A DNA stretch of 28,304 nt from IMG/VR virus record IMGVR_UViG_3300045820_000026, positions 1-28,304 of that record, one strand, 5' to 3'. Shown here one piece after another: positions 15,362 through 22,851 of the stretch. The stretch's first letter is position 1. Every line of letters begins with the position of its first letter. The notes under the pieces were generated by a model. The model did not search any database, was not told the DNA's origin, and was given only the letters and a program-made list of their open reading frames with translations. Source of the DNA: a virus. The position numbers and the translations under genes are program-made.

Positions 15362-17450
15362 CTTGACCTCCCATGGCGCTCTCCACGCCCTTCTCCAGAA
15401 TGTCGATCGCGGTCCTGATCTGCTCCGCGTCGGCGTTGGCCGCGTTCTTCTGCGCCTGCGCCATGCCCTTGGCCTCGTCCGCCACCAGCTTCCTGATCTG
15501 GGCCTCCAGCATCTTTTTCTGCTGCGCCTGCTGTTCAGCCATGCCGGCGTCGGCCTGCGCCTTGGCCCGCGCCACCTCCTCCTCGGTCAGGAGCAAATCG
15601 TCCAGATCGCGCACCTTGAACCGTTCGCGCGCGAACTTGCGCATATCGACGTTGACCTTCTCCTCGTCCGTAAGGGTCTGGGCCAGCTGGTCGATCTGGG
15701 AGCCGCGGACCTCCTTGGCCATCAGCGACGTCGCCCCACGCGCTATAACATTATAGTCGCCTTCCGGGGCTTTGTCAGGATTGAATTTTTTGTTGAACAG
15801 CACCAGCGACTGGATCACCGAGGTGGTGAAGGCGTCGAAGGAGCGGATGATGTCCTTGAACGGCAGCGCCTGATCGCCGCGCATCATCGACGCGCCGGCC
15901 GCCGTGCGCAGGGGCTCGGAGGGGGCCTGCGTCATATCGCCGCCGGTCGCCGGGCCGACGAAGGTCTCCATATCGGCGAACTTCATCCACAGGTCGATGA
16001 TCTGCTGCAGCTCGTTGAGGTGAGCGTTGATCTCGACATTGCGCACCGCCGGCCACTGCGCCGTCAGGCCATCGTCGTCCCTGTACCAGTTGCGATAAGC
16101 GACGATCGCCGTCAGGTCCTGATCGGGCCTCAGCAACGTGGTGTTGATCTCCAGCTGGGGACCGCAGACGATCCCGGCGTTGTCCATCAGCATCCTCGCC
16201 GCGGCGCACACGGCCATCTGCGAGTCGCGCATGATGTTCGGCAGCCCTTGGCCCACCGGTGAGGTGTCGTCCTCGTCGAACAGGAAGGTATGGATGGTCT
16301 TGACCTCGACGCCCAGCTCCTTCCACGGGTTCATCACGCATTTGATGACATTCTGGTCGATCGTCCAGACCTCGGCGTCGACCTCGTCGGCCAGCTTGTT
16401 CTCCGGGACCTCGACGCCCGCCGCCTGCAGCATGACGCCCGAGATCGGGCCATGCCAGATGATCGCCTCATATTTCGACGACTCGGACAGCTGCTCGTTG
16501 ACCACCACCTTGACGCCCATGGCGCGCAGCTCGGTCTCGTGGATGCGGGCGCGATAGTTGCCGGTCTGATGCGTGGCCAGATATTTCTTGATGACGTCCG
16601 GGAAGAAGTCCGGTCGGTCGGCCAGCTTGCGCAGCTGGGACCGGGTCATCACCTTGCGCCAGAAGTGCCCGTCGCCCGACTCCAGCGTCTTGGCCCCCAT
16701 GTCGGGATACCAGTCCCACACCGAGCCGAACTCGAACTGGGGCTTGTAGGTGGTCTTGGGCATCGGCATGACCTGCCCGGACATCGGATCGATCTGCCAT
16801 GTCGTCCCCTTCACCTCGCGGACGTAGGGACCGCAGAGCACGCCCGGGCCGTAGGTGATGCCGCTTTTCAGCACCTTGCGGTTCATCGTGACGTAGTCCG
16901 CGGACTGGTCGCCGCCGATCTCCTCCAGCTGGTCGAGGATCAGGGTGGAGAGCTGCTCAGCCCTCTTGTCCGCCAGCACTTGGATCGCCGCGACCGCGTA
17001 GTCCACGTCGACCTTCGGCTGGAGCCCGGCCTCGGTGTCTCTCTGGACCGCGTCCTGCACGGCCTGCTTGATGTCGTCCGGACTCATGTCCGGCGACGGG
17101 CTCGCCTTGAGCGTCCAGTTTTTGTCATTGCCGGGGAACATCAGGTTCATGATGCGCGACAGCACGCTGATGGTCTTGATCCGGGTAAGCCGCGGATATA
17201 CTCTGGAGCGTGTAGGTGAAAGTTCACGTTCTATATCCGGATCATAGATCCCCAAATACTGACGTTGGTTACGTAACCATCTTTGCTCAGCTATTAGTCT
17301 ATTAGAAGCGTATTGACTAAATAGACGATCTAAATTTTGCCCGAGGGTCTTCAGCTGCTCCGCATTAATCTTCTTGACCGGCGCGTCTGTAGGGTCCTCC
17401 ACGGTGATGGACGGAGGATCGAGGTCGACCGTGGCGAGTGCTTGCGGCAT
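15258..17450 (-). CDS. Portal protein, large N4-like type (730 aa)
   Basis: It follows the terminase genes and precedes scaffold and capsid, the expected place. The sequence is right for a large podoviral portal: a charged helical N-terminus, 'RVYPRLTRIKTISVLSRIMN' and 'LMFPGNDKNWTLKAS', a long middle with 'RDSQMAVCAAARMLMDNAG', then a C-terminal coiled coil (EEVARAKAQADAGMAEQQAQ) and a Gly/Gln-rich tail. The protein forms the dodecameric DNA gate. The start is set at the ATG at 17450 (MPQALATVD), with GGGGA upstream. A GTG five codons earlier (17465) has no ribosome binding site. The 104-bp overlap with the next gene lies in the Gly/Gln tail. Confidence 0.92.
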   Translation of the reverse strand: MPQALATVDLDPPSITVEDPTDAPVKKINAEQLKTLGQNLDRLFSQYASNRLIAEQRWLRNQRQYLGIYDPDIERELSPTRSRVYPRLTRIKTISVLSRIMNLMFPGNDKNWTLKASPSPDMSPDDIKQAVQDAVQRDTEAGLQPKVDVDYAVAAIQVLADKRAEQLSTLILDQLEEIGGDQSADYVTMNRKVLKSGITYGPGVLCGPYVREVKGTTWQIDPMSGQVMPMPKTTYKPQFEFGSVWDWYPDMGAKTLESGDGHFWRKVMTRSQLRKLADRPDFFPDVIKKYLATHQTGNYRARIHETELRAMGVKVVVNEQLSESSKYEAIIWHGPISGVMLQAAGVEVPENKLADEVDAEVWTIDQNVIKCVMNPWKELGVEVKTIHTFLFDEDDTSPVGQGLPNIMRDSQMAVCAAARMLMDNAGIVCGPQLEINTTLLRPDQDLTAIVAYRNWYRDDDGLTAQWPAVRNVEINAHLNELQQIIDLWMKFADMETFVGPATGGDMTQAPSEPLRTAAGASMMRGDQALPFKDIIRSFDAFTTSVIQSLVLFNKKFNPDKAPEGDYNVIARGATSLMAKEVRGSQIDQLAQTLTDEEKVNVDMRKFARERFKVRDLDDLLLTEEEVARAKAQADAGMAEQQAQQKKMLEAQIRKLVADEAKGMAQAQKNAANADAEQIRTAIDILEKGVESAMGGQGGGQQQGPEGSTGQGTQSVPGNGGAVDDAALSGA

Positions 17451-17490
17451 TATCTCATTCCCCACTGGAGTTTAGCGGCGGATGTTACAG

Positions 17491-17706
17491 TCAAGTCGCT
17501 TCAGGATCAAGGTCATCGGCCTCGGACCCTTCGCCCGGCTGAACCTCGTGGATGCGCAGGTCCATCGTCGAGTGGATGCAGAACTCCTCCTTCGCCGCCG
17601 GCGGCACGATCCGCTCCGGCCCGACGGGGTTGCCGGTCTTCGGGTTGATGAACTGAACCTTCACCGGCCAGCCGTGGTTGGCCTCGACAGTCACTCTCGT
17701 CGTCAT
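17491..17706 (-). CDS. Small conserved phage protein between terminase and portal (71 aa)
   Basis: The ATG at 17706 (MTTRVTVEANHGWPVKVQF) follows GGGAGAA. A longer frame upstream is shadow of the terminase gene. The pattern 'TRVTV.A..GWPV.V', then '.R..P.....F.IHS..DLRIHEVQ', is one I recognise from small phage proteins in the same position. The function is not known. The protein is beta-rich with a Glu/Asp-rich tail. It lies 10 bp after the large terminase gene and 40 bp before the portal. Confidence 0.78.
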   Translation of the reverse strand: MTTRVTVEANHGWPVKVQFINPKTGNPVGPERIVPPAAKEEFCIHSTMDLRIHEVQPGEGSEADDLDPEAT

Positions 17707-17716
17707 GATGTTCTCC

Positions 17717-19177
17717 CTATCGTTGGTGATATGTGCTGACATATGAGCTGGGCGGAATAAACTTCCGCTGCGTCCTTTGTCCTCCGACGCCGTAGCGCTG
17801 CTCCCTCTCAGTAATTCTGTGAAAATATCGGCAGAGGTAGCCGAACGAGTCCCCACTGTGGGAATAGGCGTTCTTTTCCGGCTCGATAGAGGCCACCACG
17901 TCGCGCTTCTGGTCCAGCCTGTATCTCCACCCGCCGCGCAGGGCGCGGACCAGCACCGGGCACATTTTCTCATCAATGCGCAGCGACGGCCCGCTCGGAG
18001 AGAGCGTGGTGGCGAAGTGGTCGATGGCGTCCAGCCGCAGCGGAAGCCGGTTATTCTGCTCGATCGACACCTGAAAATGGCGTTTTATCTTGTCCACGAC
18101 CGATTTTTCGTCGGTTTGAGCCCGATTTGCGGCCGCCGGATCGGGCGCAATAATGAAGTTGTCGAGGTCCAAAAGCGGCCATCTGAGCTTCAAATAAGGC
18201 CTCAAACGCTCCGACATGAGCCTTTCCGCGCCATATCCGACCTGCACCAGCTCCCCAAGGACGATCAGCCGGCCCTCCAAGTCTTGCTGGCCGAAGATGA
18301 ACGCCGACCCGCCAAGCCCCGGATCGAGCCCCGCCACCAACGGCAGGTGCGGGTTGAGCATCAGCCCCTTCGCAAGGTGCAGAGCCGGCTTGAACGACTG
18401 GATGACCGGCTTGCCGGACGCCGAGAAGCCCCATTCCGACTCGATGAACTGCTTGATCCACGCCTCGGACTTGCCAGCCATCTGGGAGGTGTAGTAGGCC
18501 TTGCCGCCCGGGAGGTTCTCGATGTTCTCCGCCTCCGGCGACAGACCGGATGGCTGCTTGTAATAGGTGGCGCAGGGCGGCATGTTCTGGTTCGGATCGT
18601 CGCACTGCCTGTGCAGGTATCCATAAGCCCAATTATCCTCCGTGGAAGGGTTGCTGGAGCCCCACATGCCCCAGTTGGTAGCTCCGCCGTCCTTGCTGGC
18701 AGGGTAACGTCCACAGCGAGCTGACAAGGCCTCTATGATCTTCCTAGGGACCTCCACGAACTCGTCAATGATGGCGAACGTCACCTCCAGCGAGAGCACC
18801 CGCCGCACGTCGTCCTCGGTGTCCAAGGGGCGAAACAGCACCTCGCATTCGATGTCGCCGAACTTGAGCGTGAACTTCTTGTCAGTCTCCCGCCATGTCC
18901 CGGCCTGCCCATCCTTGAACCAATAACTCCATGAGGCTATGGTAGTATCCCTTAACTGCTGGCCTGTGTTGCGGACAATAACCGCCTTGGTCCGCCGGAT
19001 GCCATCAGAGCCTTTTGCTTGCAGCCCTGCCATATAGACCAGCTTCATAAATAGTCCAGTAGTCTTGCCCGAGCCTACAGCTCCTATAATCCAATCGTAA
19101 AACAGCTCACCGGGCAGGTAATGCTTGATGAATTTCTTGATGGTCGGCGGGGGTGTGTACTGGACTGTTTCAGCCAT
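17717..19177 (-). CDS. terL: Terminase large subunit (486 aa)
   Basis: ATPase motifs are clear: Walker A GAVGSGKT at residues 32-39 and Walker B FAIIDE near 134-139, with WGSSNP (172-177) as the likely coupling motif. The nuclease part begins near LVAGLDPGLGG with Asp285, followed by further acidic residues (DPAAANRAQTDE). It packages concatemeric DNA through the portal using ATP and cuts it. ATG at 19177 shares one base with the previous stop (TGATG), with GGAG three bases upstream. A GTG three codons earlier is possible but poorly spaced. Length is usual for podoviral enzymes. It lies downstream of small terminase and a 72-aa protein. Confidence 0.95.
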   Translation of the reverse strand: MAETVQYTPPPTIKKFIKHYLPGELFYDWIIGAVGSGKTTGLFMKLVYMAGLQAKGSDGIRRTKAVIVRNTGQQLRDTTIASWSYWFKDGQAGTWRETDKKFTLKFGDIECEVLFRPLDTEDDVRRVLSLEVTFAIIDEFVEVPRKIIEALSARCGRYPASKDGGATNWGMWGSSNPSTEDNWAYGYLHRQCDDPNQNMPPCATYYKQPSGLSPEAENIENLPGGKAYYTSQMAGKSEAWIKQFIESEWGFSASGKPVIQSFKPALHLAKGLMLNPHLPLVAGLDPGLGGSAFIFGQQDLEGRLIVLGELVQVGYGAERLMSERLRPYLKLRWPLLDLDNFIIAPDPAAANRAQTDEKSVVDKIKRHFQVSIEQNNRLPLRLDAIDHFATTLSPSGPSLRIDEKMCPVLVRALRGGWRYRLDQKRDVVASIEPEKNAYSHSGDSFGYLCRYFHRITEREQRYGVGGQRTQRKFIPPSSYVSTYHQR

Positions 19178-19395
19178 CAGCTCCACTTCCCGAAGTCGAT
19201 CCCATCCTGCAGGACGCGCATCATCTTGGCCTCAGCTGAGAAGCCCCGGGCTCCAGACGCCTGCAGCTGATCGGCGCGTCGCCTGAGGCCAGCGTGATAA
19301 TGCGCCGGGGCCAGCAGCTTCCCTAGCTGCACCAGCAGGTCCATGGTCGGATACAAAGGGTCAGGCTTGCCCACGCGTTCCTCGACTTCGGCCAT
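19177..19395 (-). CDS. Hypothetical small protein between terminase genes (72 aa)
   Basis: ATG at 19395 (MAEVEERVGKPDPLYPTMD) with GGAGAG four bases upstream. The frame extends to 19470, but those codons overlap the small terminase gene and lack a ribosome binding site. The protein is helical and basic (LGKLLAPAHYHAGLRRRADQ), ending DGIDFGKWS, and its stop overlaps the terL start by one base. The function is unknown. Being coupled to both terminase genes it may take part in packaging, an inference from place. Confidence 0.75.
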   Translation of the reverse strand: MAEVEERVGKPDPLYPTMDLLVQLGKLLAPAHYHAGLRRRADQLQASGARGFSAEAKMMRVLQDGIDFGKWS

Positions 19396-19411
19396 GTCTC
19401 TCTCCAGAGGG

Positions 19412-19846
19412 TTAGAGGTTGATCTGAATGGAAAACGCATTGGCCTGCTGGGGCGCGTCATTGTTCCCATGGCCAGCGGCCTTCCACGTCGCCTTCACCA
19501 AATCCGCCCGGACGGCGGCCGGCGTGTCAGGGTCGTGGATGATCCTCCACGAAGTCTGCAGGAGCGTCTCCGACTGCAGCTGGGCCTTGAGGCGGAACCC
19601 CATGCCGTCCGCCTTGAGCATCTCCGCGTACTTGACCACCGCCGCCTGAAACACCTTGTCCAGCCGCAGGCGCTCCCACTGGGAAGCGTCGATGCCATAC
19701 GACTCGCAAATGTCGGGGACGGTGTGTTCCCGGAGCGCTATCTCCAAGGGGAGAGTTGGCGGCCAGCCCAAGGCGGCGGGGTCACCGCGGCGCTGAACCG
19801 CCGGCAGGTGGTCGATCTCGCTCTCCAAGTCGAAATCCACATCCAT
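19412..19846 (-). CDS. Terminase small subunit, probable (144 aa)
   Basis: A helix-turn-helix-like stretch (REHTVPDICESYGIDASQWE) is followed by a charged long-helix region (LDKVFQAAVVKYAEMLKADG, GFRLKAQLQSETLLQTSW). It has the size and place of a small terminase, which binds the packaging site and loads the large subunit. The start is uncertain. ATG at 19846 (MDVDFDLESEIDHLP) has only a weak upstream GGAA. The same frame stays open for another 40 or so codons up to a stop near 19985, but without ATG, GTG or TTG apart from a TTG next to the ATG. See the finding on this leader. The assignment is by context and pattern. Confidence 0.75.
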   Translation of the reverse strand: MDVDFDLESEIDHLPAVQRRGDPAALGWPPTLPLEIALREHTVPDICESYGIDASQWERLRLDKVFQAAVVKYAEMLKADGMGFRLKAQLQSETLLQTSWRIIHDPDTPAAVRADLVKATWKAAGHGNNDAPQQANAFSIQINL

Positions 19847-20285
19847 CAAGGGATCGTTCCGCGCGGCGGAATGCCGCGATGGCTGAAGGTTATACTCCAG
19901 TCTGAAATTTTTGGCCAGATTTTTTGGAGGGTCTTTTTGGGGGGGGGTGAGGGGCGGCCTTCCCGGTCCAGCCGTAGCCCCTCAGAACTTCTAGCGATCC
20001 GGTTCGAGCTTGCGCTTCACTGGATTGCGGTGCCGTGTCCTTTGAGTTTTATAGATGGGGTTGGCGGGAGTATCAAGGGGAATTCGGACTGGGCTGGTGG
20101 AGTTTCAGGTTCAAGTACAGCTGCCGGCGGCGGAAGTATTGGCGGTTGTGGTTGGAAGTTATAGAATTCAGTTTTGGGTCAAAGTTGTTCACGGCTCCCT
20201 CAAACAAACAAAGCAAACGCCCCGGCCCCCCCTGCCCCCACCGCCCGGAGGGGTAGTAATTCTTTCCAGACCCTCTTAGCCCCTA
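19847..20285. other. Poorly coding stretch between small terminase and the rightward genes
   Basis: No confident gene is seen. Features are a 9-G tract at 19939-19947, G/C-rich runs at 20220-20246 with G-quadruplex potential on the minus strand, and an interrupted proline-rich open frame on the minus strand (20179-19846) lacking a start. A 39-codon GTG frame (20192-20073, minus) has a GAGG-type site upstream. The late operon must start here or further upstream, but I could not identify a minus-strand promoter. A packaging (pac/cos) site could also lie here; nothing proves it. Confidence 0.5.
20073..20192 (-). CDS. Possible tiny ORF upstream of small terminase (39 aa), doubtful
   Basis: GTG at 20192 lies five bases after GAGG and opens a 39-codon frame (NNFDPKLNSITSN onward), Arg/Asn-rich at its centre. 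Seven codons in, the heptamer C CCA AAA occurs in the -1 slippery phase. A -1 shift there would enter a proline-rich frame that continues to 20017. Neither product resembles anything I know. Codon use is unlike the GC-rich third positions of neighbouring genes, so it may not be coding. Confidence 0.2.
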   Translation of the reverse strand: MNNFDPKLNSITSNHNRQYFRRRQLYLNLKLHQPSPNSP

Positions 20286-20300
20286 TGTTAACCATTAACA
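20286..20300. repeat. Dyad copy 1 (TGTTAACCATTAACA)
   Basis: Six-base arms TGTTAA/TTAACA about a 3-base centre. It lies ten bases upstream of the -35 box of the 234-aa gene promoter, where a bound protein could act on RNA polymerase. Confidence 0.85.
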
Positions 20301-20309
20301 AGAGCTTAC

Positions 20310-20339
20310 TTGACATTAACGCATAGATAGTGCTATACT
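20310..20339 (+). promoter_or_regulatory. Sigma70-type promoter of the 234-aa gene
   Basis: A perfect TTGACA (20310-20315), an 18-base spacer and TATACT (20334-20339, one base off). The start would be near 20346, about 40 bases before the ATG. Dyad copy 1 lies just upstream. Confidence 0.75.
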
Positions 20340-20385
20340 TTATACATGGTCGAGAACGTCTCGGCCAAGACGAAAGGAACACGTT

Positions 20386-21090
20386 ATGACCGCTACCGAA
20401 ACCAAGCCCGTCGCCACTTTACCGGTTGTCGAGGCTTCTATCATCGTTCGCTTCCACAAGAACCTTGTCGCCGCCGGGCAAGGCGTGCAAAAAAACCGGG
20501 GCATCATTGCCAAGGTCGCCGCTGATCTTCCCGCGATTGTGCAAGGTCTGGACAAAGACCAGACGACTAGCGCGCGCCGCGATATGTACATTCATATCAT
20601 CGCCGGTTGTGTCGCTTCGACGCCGACGGCTGTTGAAGCCGCGTGGAAAGACCAGAAGACGTGGTCGCCTGATTGGCTGTCGGCGTATGGCAATGCGCGC
20701 TCTATTGTGTCACAGGCTTGCGACGCGGCCGTATGGACCGATCCTGTCATGATCGCCGCCGTCGCCAAAAAGGCGGCTGACAAGGCATTGAAAAAGGTTG
20801 CGCCTCGCACGCCCAACGGCGCGACCAAGCCGGAAACCACGCCCGCGACGACTACGCCCGCTGATTTGAAGTCAGTCGTTTCGACCGCGCCCGCTGATGA
20901 TCTGGCGCTTGCCTTGTCCAAGCTTCCTGCATCAACGTTCGCGTCTATTCTGGCCAAGGCGGCGCGCATGTCGTACTCCAACGGCTTGGACGCGATTGAC
21001 GTTCACTTTGCCGATGCGATCATCGCGGCCAGTCTGGTTCGCGAAAAGGAAGCGGCTGAGCCTGCTACGCCGTGCACCAAGGCTGCGTAA
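20386..21090 (+). CDS. Unknown Ala-rich protein, first rightward gene (234 aa)
   Basis: ATG at 20386 with AAAGGAA upstream, behind a strong promoter and a dyad, and followed by two terminator-like hairpins. It is thus its own transcription unit, with or without the 41-aa gene. The protein has an N-terminal ordered part with helices (VRFHKNLVAAGQGVQKNRGI, IAGCVASTPTAVEAAWKDQK, KKAADKALKKV). A Thr/Pro/Ala linker follows (PNGATKPETTPATTTPAD), then a C-terminal helical part (DLALALSKLPASTFASILAK). No known motif is recognised. A promoter of this quality suggests a highly or early expressed product. Antisense open frames here are shadows. Confidence 0.85.
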   Translation: MTATETKPVATLPVVEASIIVRFHKNLVAAGQGVQKNRGIIAKVAADLPAIVQGLDKDQTTSARRDMYIHIIAGCVASTPTAVEAAWKDQKTWSPDWLSAYGNARSIVSQACDAAVWTDPVMIAAVAKKAADKALKKVAPRTPNGATKPETTPATTTPADLKSVVSTAPADDLALALSKLPASTFASILAKAARMSYSNGLDAIDVHFADAIIAASLVREKEAAEPATPCTKAA

Positions 21091-21098
21091 CCTAATGC

Positions 21099-21130
21099 GG
21101 GCGGCGCATGACGCGCCGCCCTTTCTCTTT
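21099..21130 (+). terminator. Hairpin with T-rich tail after the 234-aa gene
   Basis: GGGCGGCGC (21099-21107) pairs with GCGCCGCCC (21113-21121), a 5-base loop, then TTTCTCTTTT. A likely intrinsic terminator or attenuator, placed before the 41-aa gene, so some readthrough is expected. Confidence 0.7.
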
Positions 21131-21143
21131 TGGAGTTAAGACC

Positions 21144-21269
21144 ATGCTGACGATTTGGTTCTCTGCCTTCGGCAAAAAATATTCTGTTGACTGCGAAGTC
21201 CTTTGGCAGGCGCAACAAATATGGGACAGCCTTGCTCTGCAATTTCAAATGGTTTCCGCAAGGCCGTAA
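21144..21269 (+). CDS. Tiny unknown protein (41 aa)
   Basis: ATG at 21144 with GGAG eight bases upstream. The protein starts MLTIWFSAFGKKYSVDCEVL and is Trp/Phe-rich at its start, with a Gln-rich helix-like second half (WQAQQIWDSLALQFQ). It has no family that I recognise. It sits between the hairpin after the 234-aa gene and a strong terminator 28 bp downstream, so it is probably co-transcribed with that gene by readthrough. Confidence 0.6.
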   Translation: MLTIWFSAFGKKYSVDCEVLWQAQQIWDSLALQFQMVSARP

Positions 21270-21296
21270 CATCTAACCATAACTCCGAAACCATAA

Positions 21297-21326
21297 CCCG
21301 CCGTGCGAAAGCCCGGCGGGTTTTTT
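21297..21326 (+). terminator. Intrinsic terminator of the 234-aa / 41-aa unit
   Basis: CCCGCCG (21297-21303) pairs with CGGCGGG (21314-21320) about a 10-base loop, followed by six T. A textbook rho-independent terminator for rightward transcription. Confidence 0.9.
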
Positions 21327-21381
21327 GTTGTCTTGTCCATGCCGCGCGGCCCATCGGCTTGCGCGGCTTTGTTATGATCTG

Positions 21382-21400
21382 AATGTTAATGATTAACATT
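21382..21400. repeat. Dyad copy 2, extended arms
   Basis: AATGTTAA and TTAACATT about TGA; the arms here are eight bases. It lies in the non-coding region, about 58 bp past the terminator, with no gene directly after it. Confidence 0.8.
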
Positions 21401-21499
21401 GCGCTTTCCCCAAGGTGGACGGCGCGGTGGCCAGCGGCATAGTTGTTGCAGCTGCGCTCGCAACCCCAAAACGCCGTAAGTCGTTGTATTACCCCACTA

Positions 21500-21516
21500 T
21501 TTTGTGTGACACAAAA
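21500..21516. repeat. 17-bp palindrome TTTTGTGTGACACAAAA
   Basis: A perfect dyad with a single central G. It is different from the TTGTTAA dyad but shares GACACAA with other motifs of the region, so it may be a high-affinity site of the same binding protein. Confidence 0.75.
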
Positions 21517-22139
21517 AGCACGGCCACGGATTTGGCCACGTCCGGAAACGCCAAGTGTTTGAAAACAAACAAAAAACCTGTAATGTATTATATATATATA
21601 TAGAGACCCTAGATTACCCCCCCTGAGCGAATGAAATCGCCACAATTTTGACACAATCGCTAATGTTATAGTCCAGAAGTGGAAAAGGGGTATATCTGCG
21701 CCCGCCGCGTATATATTCGAGACATATGTACTTTCCCCAACAAAATCAACCACTTAGCAAGCCATTTCGTGGCCGACCCCGTGGCCACGCCCGACCACGC
21801 TCGATTATTAACTGTTAACACTGTACGAAATGTGTCAAAGCCGTGGTGAATGTTATGCCAAACCAGTCTGCAATTGTGTCTTTTTCTATTTACTAGAAGT
21901 TGCACCCATTTTTGAAATTGCAACCTATGCGTCGCGACCCCCCCCTATTTAGTTTACATTGGAACCATCTCCAGCTCCTCGCAGACCTGACTAAAATAAG
22001 TCCTATAGTGGCCACGCGAAATCTCACAGATTTGACACAATTTCCTTGACCACGGCGTATCAATTCCGGCCTCTTTATCCTCAAAACGAATATAGTTCTT
22101 AGACACAACAATTTATTTTTGTTGGGCAGTCGCTTGGGC

Positions 22140-22171
22140 TTGACAACAGAACTATAGTGTGCTACTATAAT
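22140..22171 (+). promoter_or_regulatory. Promoter of the rightward small-gene operon
   Basis: A perfect TTGACA (22140-22145) is followed by TACTAT at 17 bases (22163) or a perfect TATAAT at 20 bases (22166). Overlapping ACTATAGT...ACTATAATGATAGT symmetry covers the spacer and -10. The leader runs about 80 bases to the first gene. The long spacer for the best -10 suggests a promoter open to regulation. Confidence 0.6.
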
Positions 22172-22217
22172 GATAGTCGGTAGTTCACTCTTTGAGCAGC
22201 CGACCAGCGGCCCGGTT

Positions 22218-22232
22218 TGTTAGCGATTAACA
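22218..22232. repeat. Dyad copy 3 (TGTTAGCGATTAACA, one mismatch)
   Basis: Arms TGTTAG/TTAACA differ in one base. It lies in the leader of the operon, about 18 bp before the AAGGA of the first gene. Confidence 0.75.
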
Positions 22233-22261
22233 AGCTTTGGCTATAGCCGAAGGACATGGAC

Positions 22262-22495
22262 ATGATGCACGTCTCGCATATCGGAGCGTTCTACCGCAAG
22301 GAAGCGCGTCACTCCCGCACCGATTACCAGTACAGCACTGCAAGCGTCAGAGCATATCATTACGAGCATATGTCGGATGAGACGCCTACGGACTACTTCC
22401 ACAACATGGGGAGACGCTCCGCGATCGGCATCGTGTCGCACCGCGAAGTGACCGACGCCATGCTCTGGACAGCGGAGCAGATCACCAACCGCTAA
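22262..22495 (+). CDS. Unknown protein, first gene of the operon (77 aa)
   Basis: Three ATG codons occur at 22256, 22262 and 22265. AAGGA lies one base before the first and seven before the second, so 22262 (MMHVSHIGAFYRKEAR) is chosen; two more residues are possible. The protein is His/Tyr/Arg-rich (YQYSTASVRAYHYEHMSDE) without a recognised motif, ending TAEQITNR. It follows the operon promoter and dyad 3, and is followed one base after its stop codon by dyad 4. The function is unknown. Confidence 0.7.
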   Translation: MMHVSHIGAFYRKEARHSRTDYQYSTASVRAYHYEHMSDETPTDYFHNMGRRSAIGIVSHREVTDAMLWTAEQITNR

Positions 22496-22510
22496 TGTTA
22501 ACCATTAACA
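22496..22510. repeat. Dyad copy 4 (TGTTAACCATTAACA)
   Basis: Directly after the TAA of the 77-aa gene. It is followed at once by the perfect 11-bp hairpin at 22511-22537. Confidence 0.85.
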
Positions 22511-22537
22511 AGCCGCAGGCTACAGCAGCCTGCGGCT
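22511..22537 (+). terminator. Perfect 11-bp hairpin without T run
   Basis: AGCCGCAGGCT pairs with AGCCTGCGGCT about the loop ACAGC, next to dyad 4 and just before the AGGAG of the next gene. Lacking a T run, it is more likely a processing or stabilising structure, or a weak attenuator. Confidence 0.5.
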
Positions 22538-22556
22538 CACCTTAGGAGCCTTGGAT

Positions 22557-22841
22557 ATGGGCCAGATAAATAAGGATCGCGATGGGCGCATGATCATGCG
22601 CTACCTGAGCGAAGGGCAGTACGCCCAAGCCTATGACGCTGGACGCGGCTACTGCCGCGCCTGCGGAGACTATCAGGAGAACGTGGCGGCTGACGTCGAG
22701 TATGTCACCTGCCCGTCCTGCAACTGCCCGACGCTTTTCAGCGCCGCCAAGATGGGCGAACGTGAGTTCGTCCTTCAACCCAATAGCTGCCTCTCGCAAC
22801 GTAACGACCACCGCCGCCTGCGCTTGGTGCGCGGCCATTAA
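22557..22841 (+). CDS. Small zinc-ribbon-like protein (94 aa)
   Basis: ATG at 22557 (MGQINKDRDGRMIMRYL) with AGGAG eight bases upstream. A TTG at 22551 is too close to that site. A CRAC pair and a CPSCNC cluster about 20 residues later form a likely zinc ribbon (residues about 34-60). A basic C-terminus (SQRNDHRRLRLVRGH) could bind nucleic acid. It is the second gene of the operon, and its stop overlaps the ribosome binding site of the next gene. The function is unknown beyond likely zinc binding. Confidence 0.75.
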   Translation: MGQINKDRDGRMIMRYLSEGQYAQAYDAGRGYCRACGDYQENVAADVEYVTCPSCNCPTLFSAAKMGEREFVLQPNSCLSQRNDHRRLRLVRGH

Positions 22842-22851
22842 GGAGCCTGTC

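Larger units (their letters stand above)
21330..22255. other. AT-rich non-coding control region, candidate replication origin
   Basis: About 0.9 kb without a credible gene, clearly richer in A and T than the rest. It contains a dyad (21384), a 17-bp palindrome TTTTGTGTGACACAAAA (21500-21516), and a TA run (21588-21602). TTGACACA-like motifs occur at 21648, 22032 and, inverted, near 21831 and 21873. GTGGCCACG-like motifs occur at 21522, 21534, 21769, 21781 and 22008. The promoter of the rightward operon lies at its right end. Repeated short motifs in an AT-rich stretch are usual for origins and regulatory hubs, but no initiator gene was seen to support this. Confidence 0.5.

Noticed and set aside
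21800-21820. TTATTAACTGTTAACA as another dyad copy
   Set aside because: The half-sites are in the wrong order and spacing; only a short TGTTAACA is shared.
21136-22111. Minus-strand frames of 205, 85 and 72 codons in the AT-rich region
   Set aside because: No ribosome sites, they run through the terminator and repeats, and the proteins are of mixed low-quality composition.
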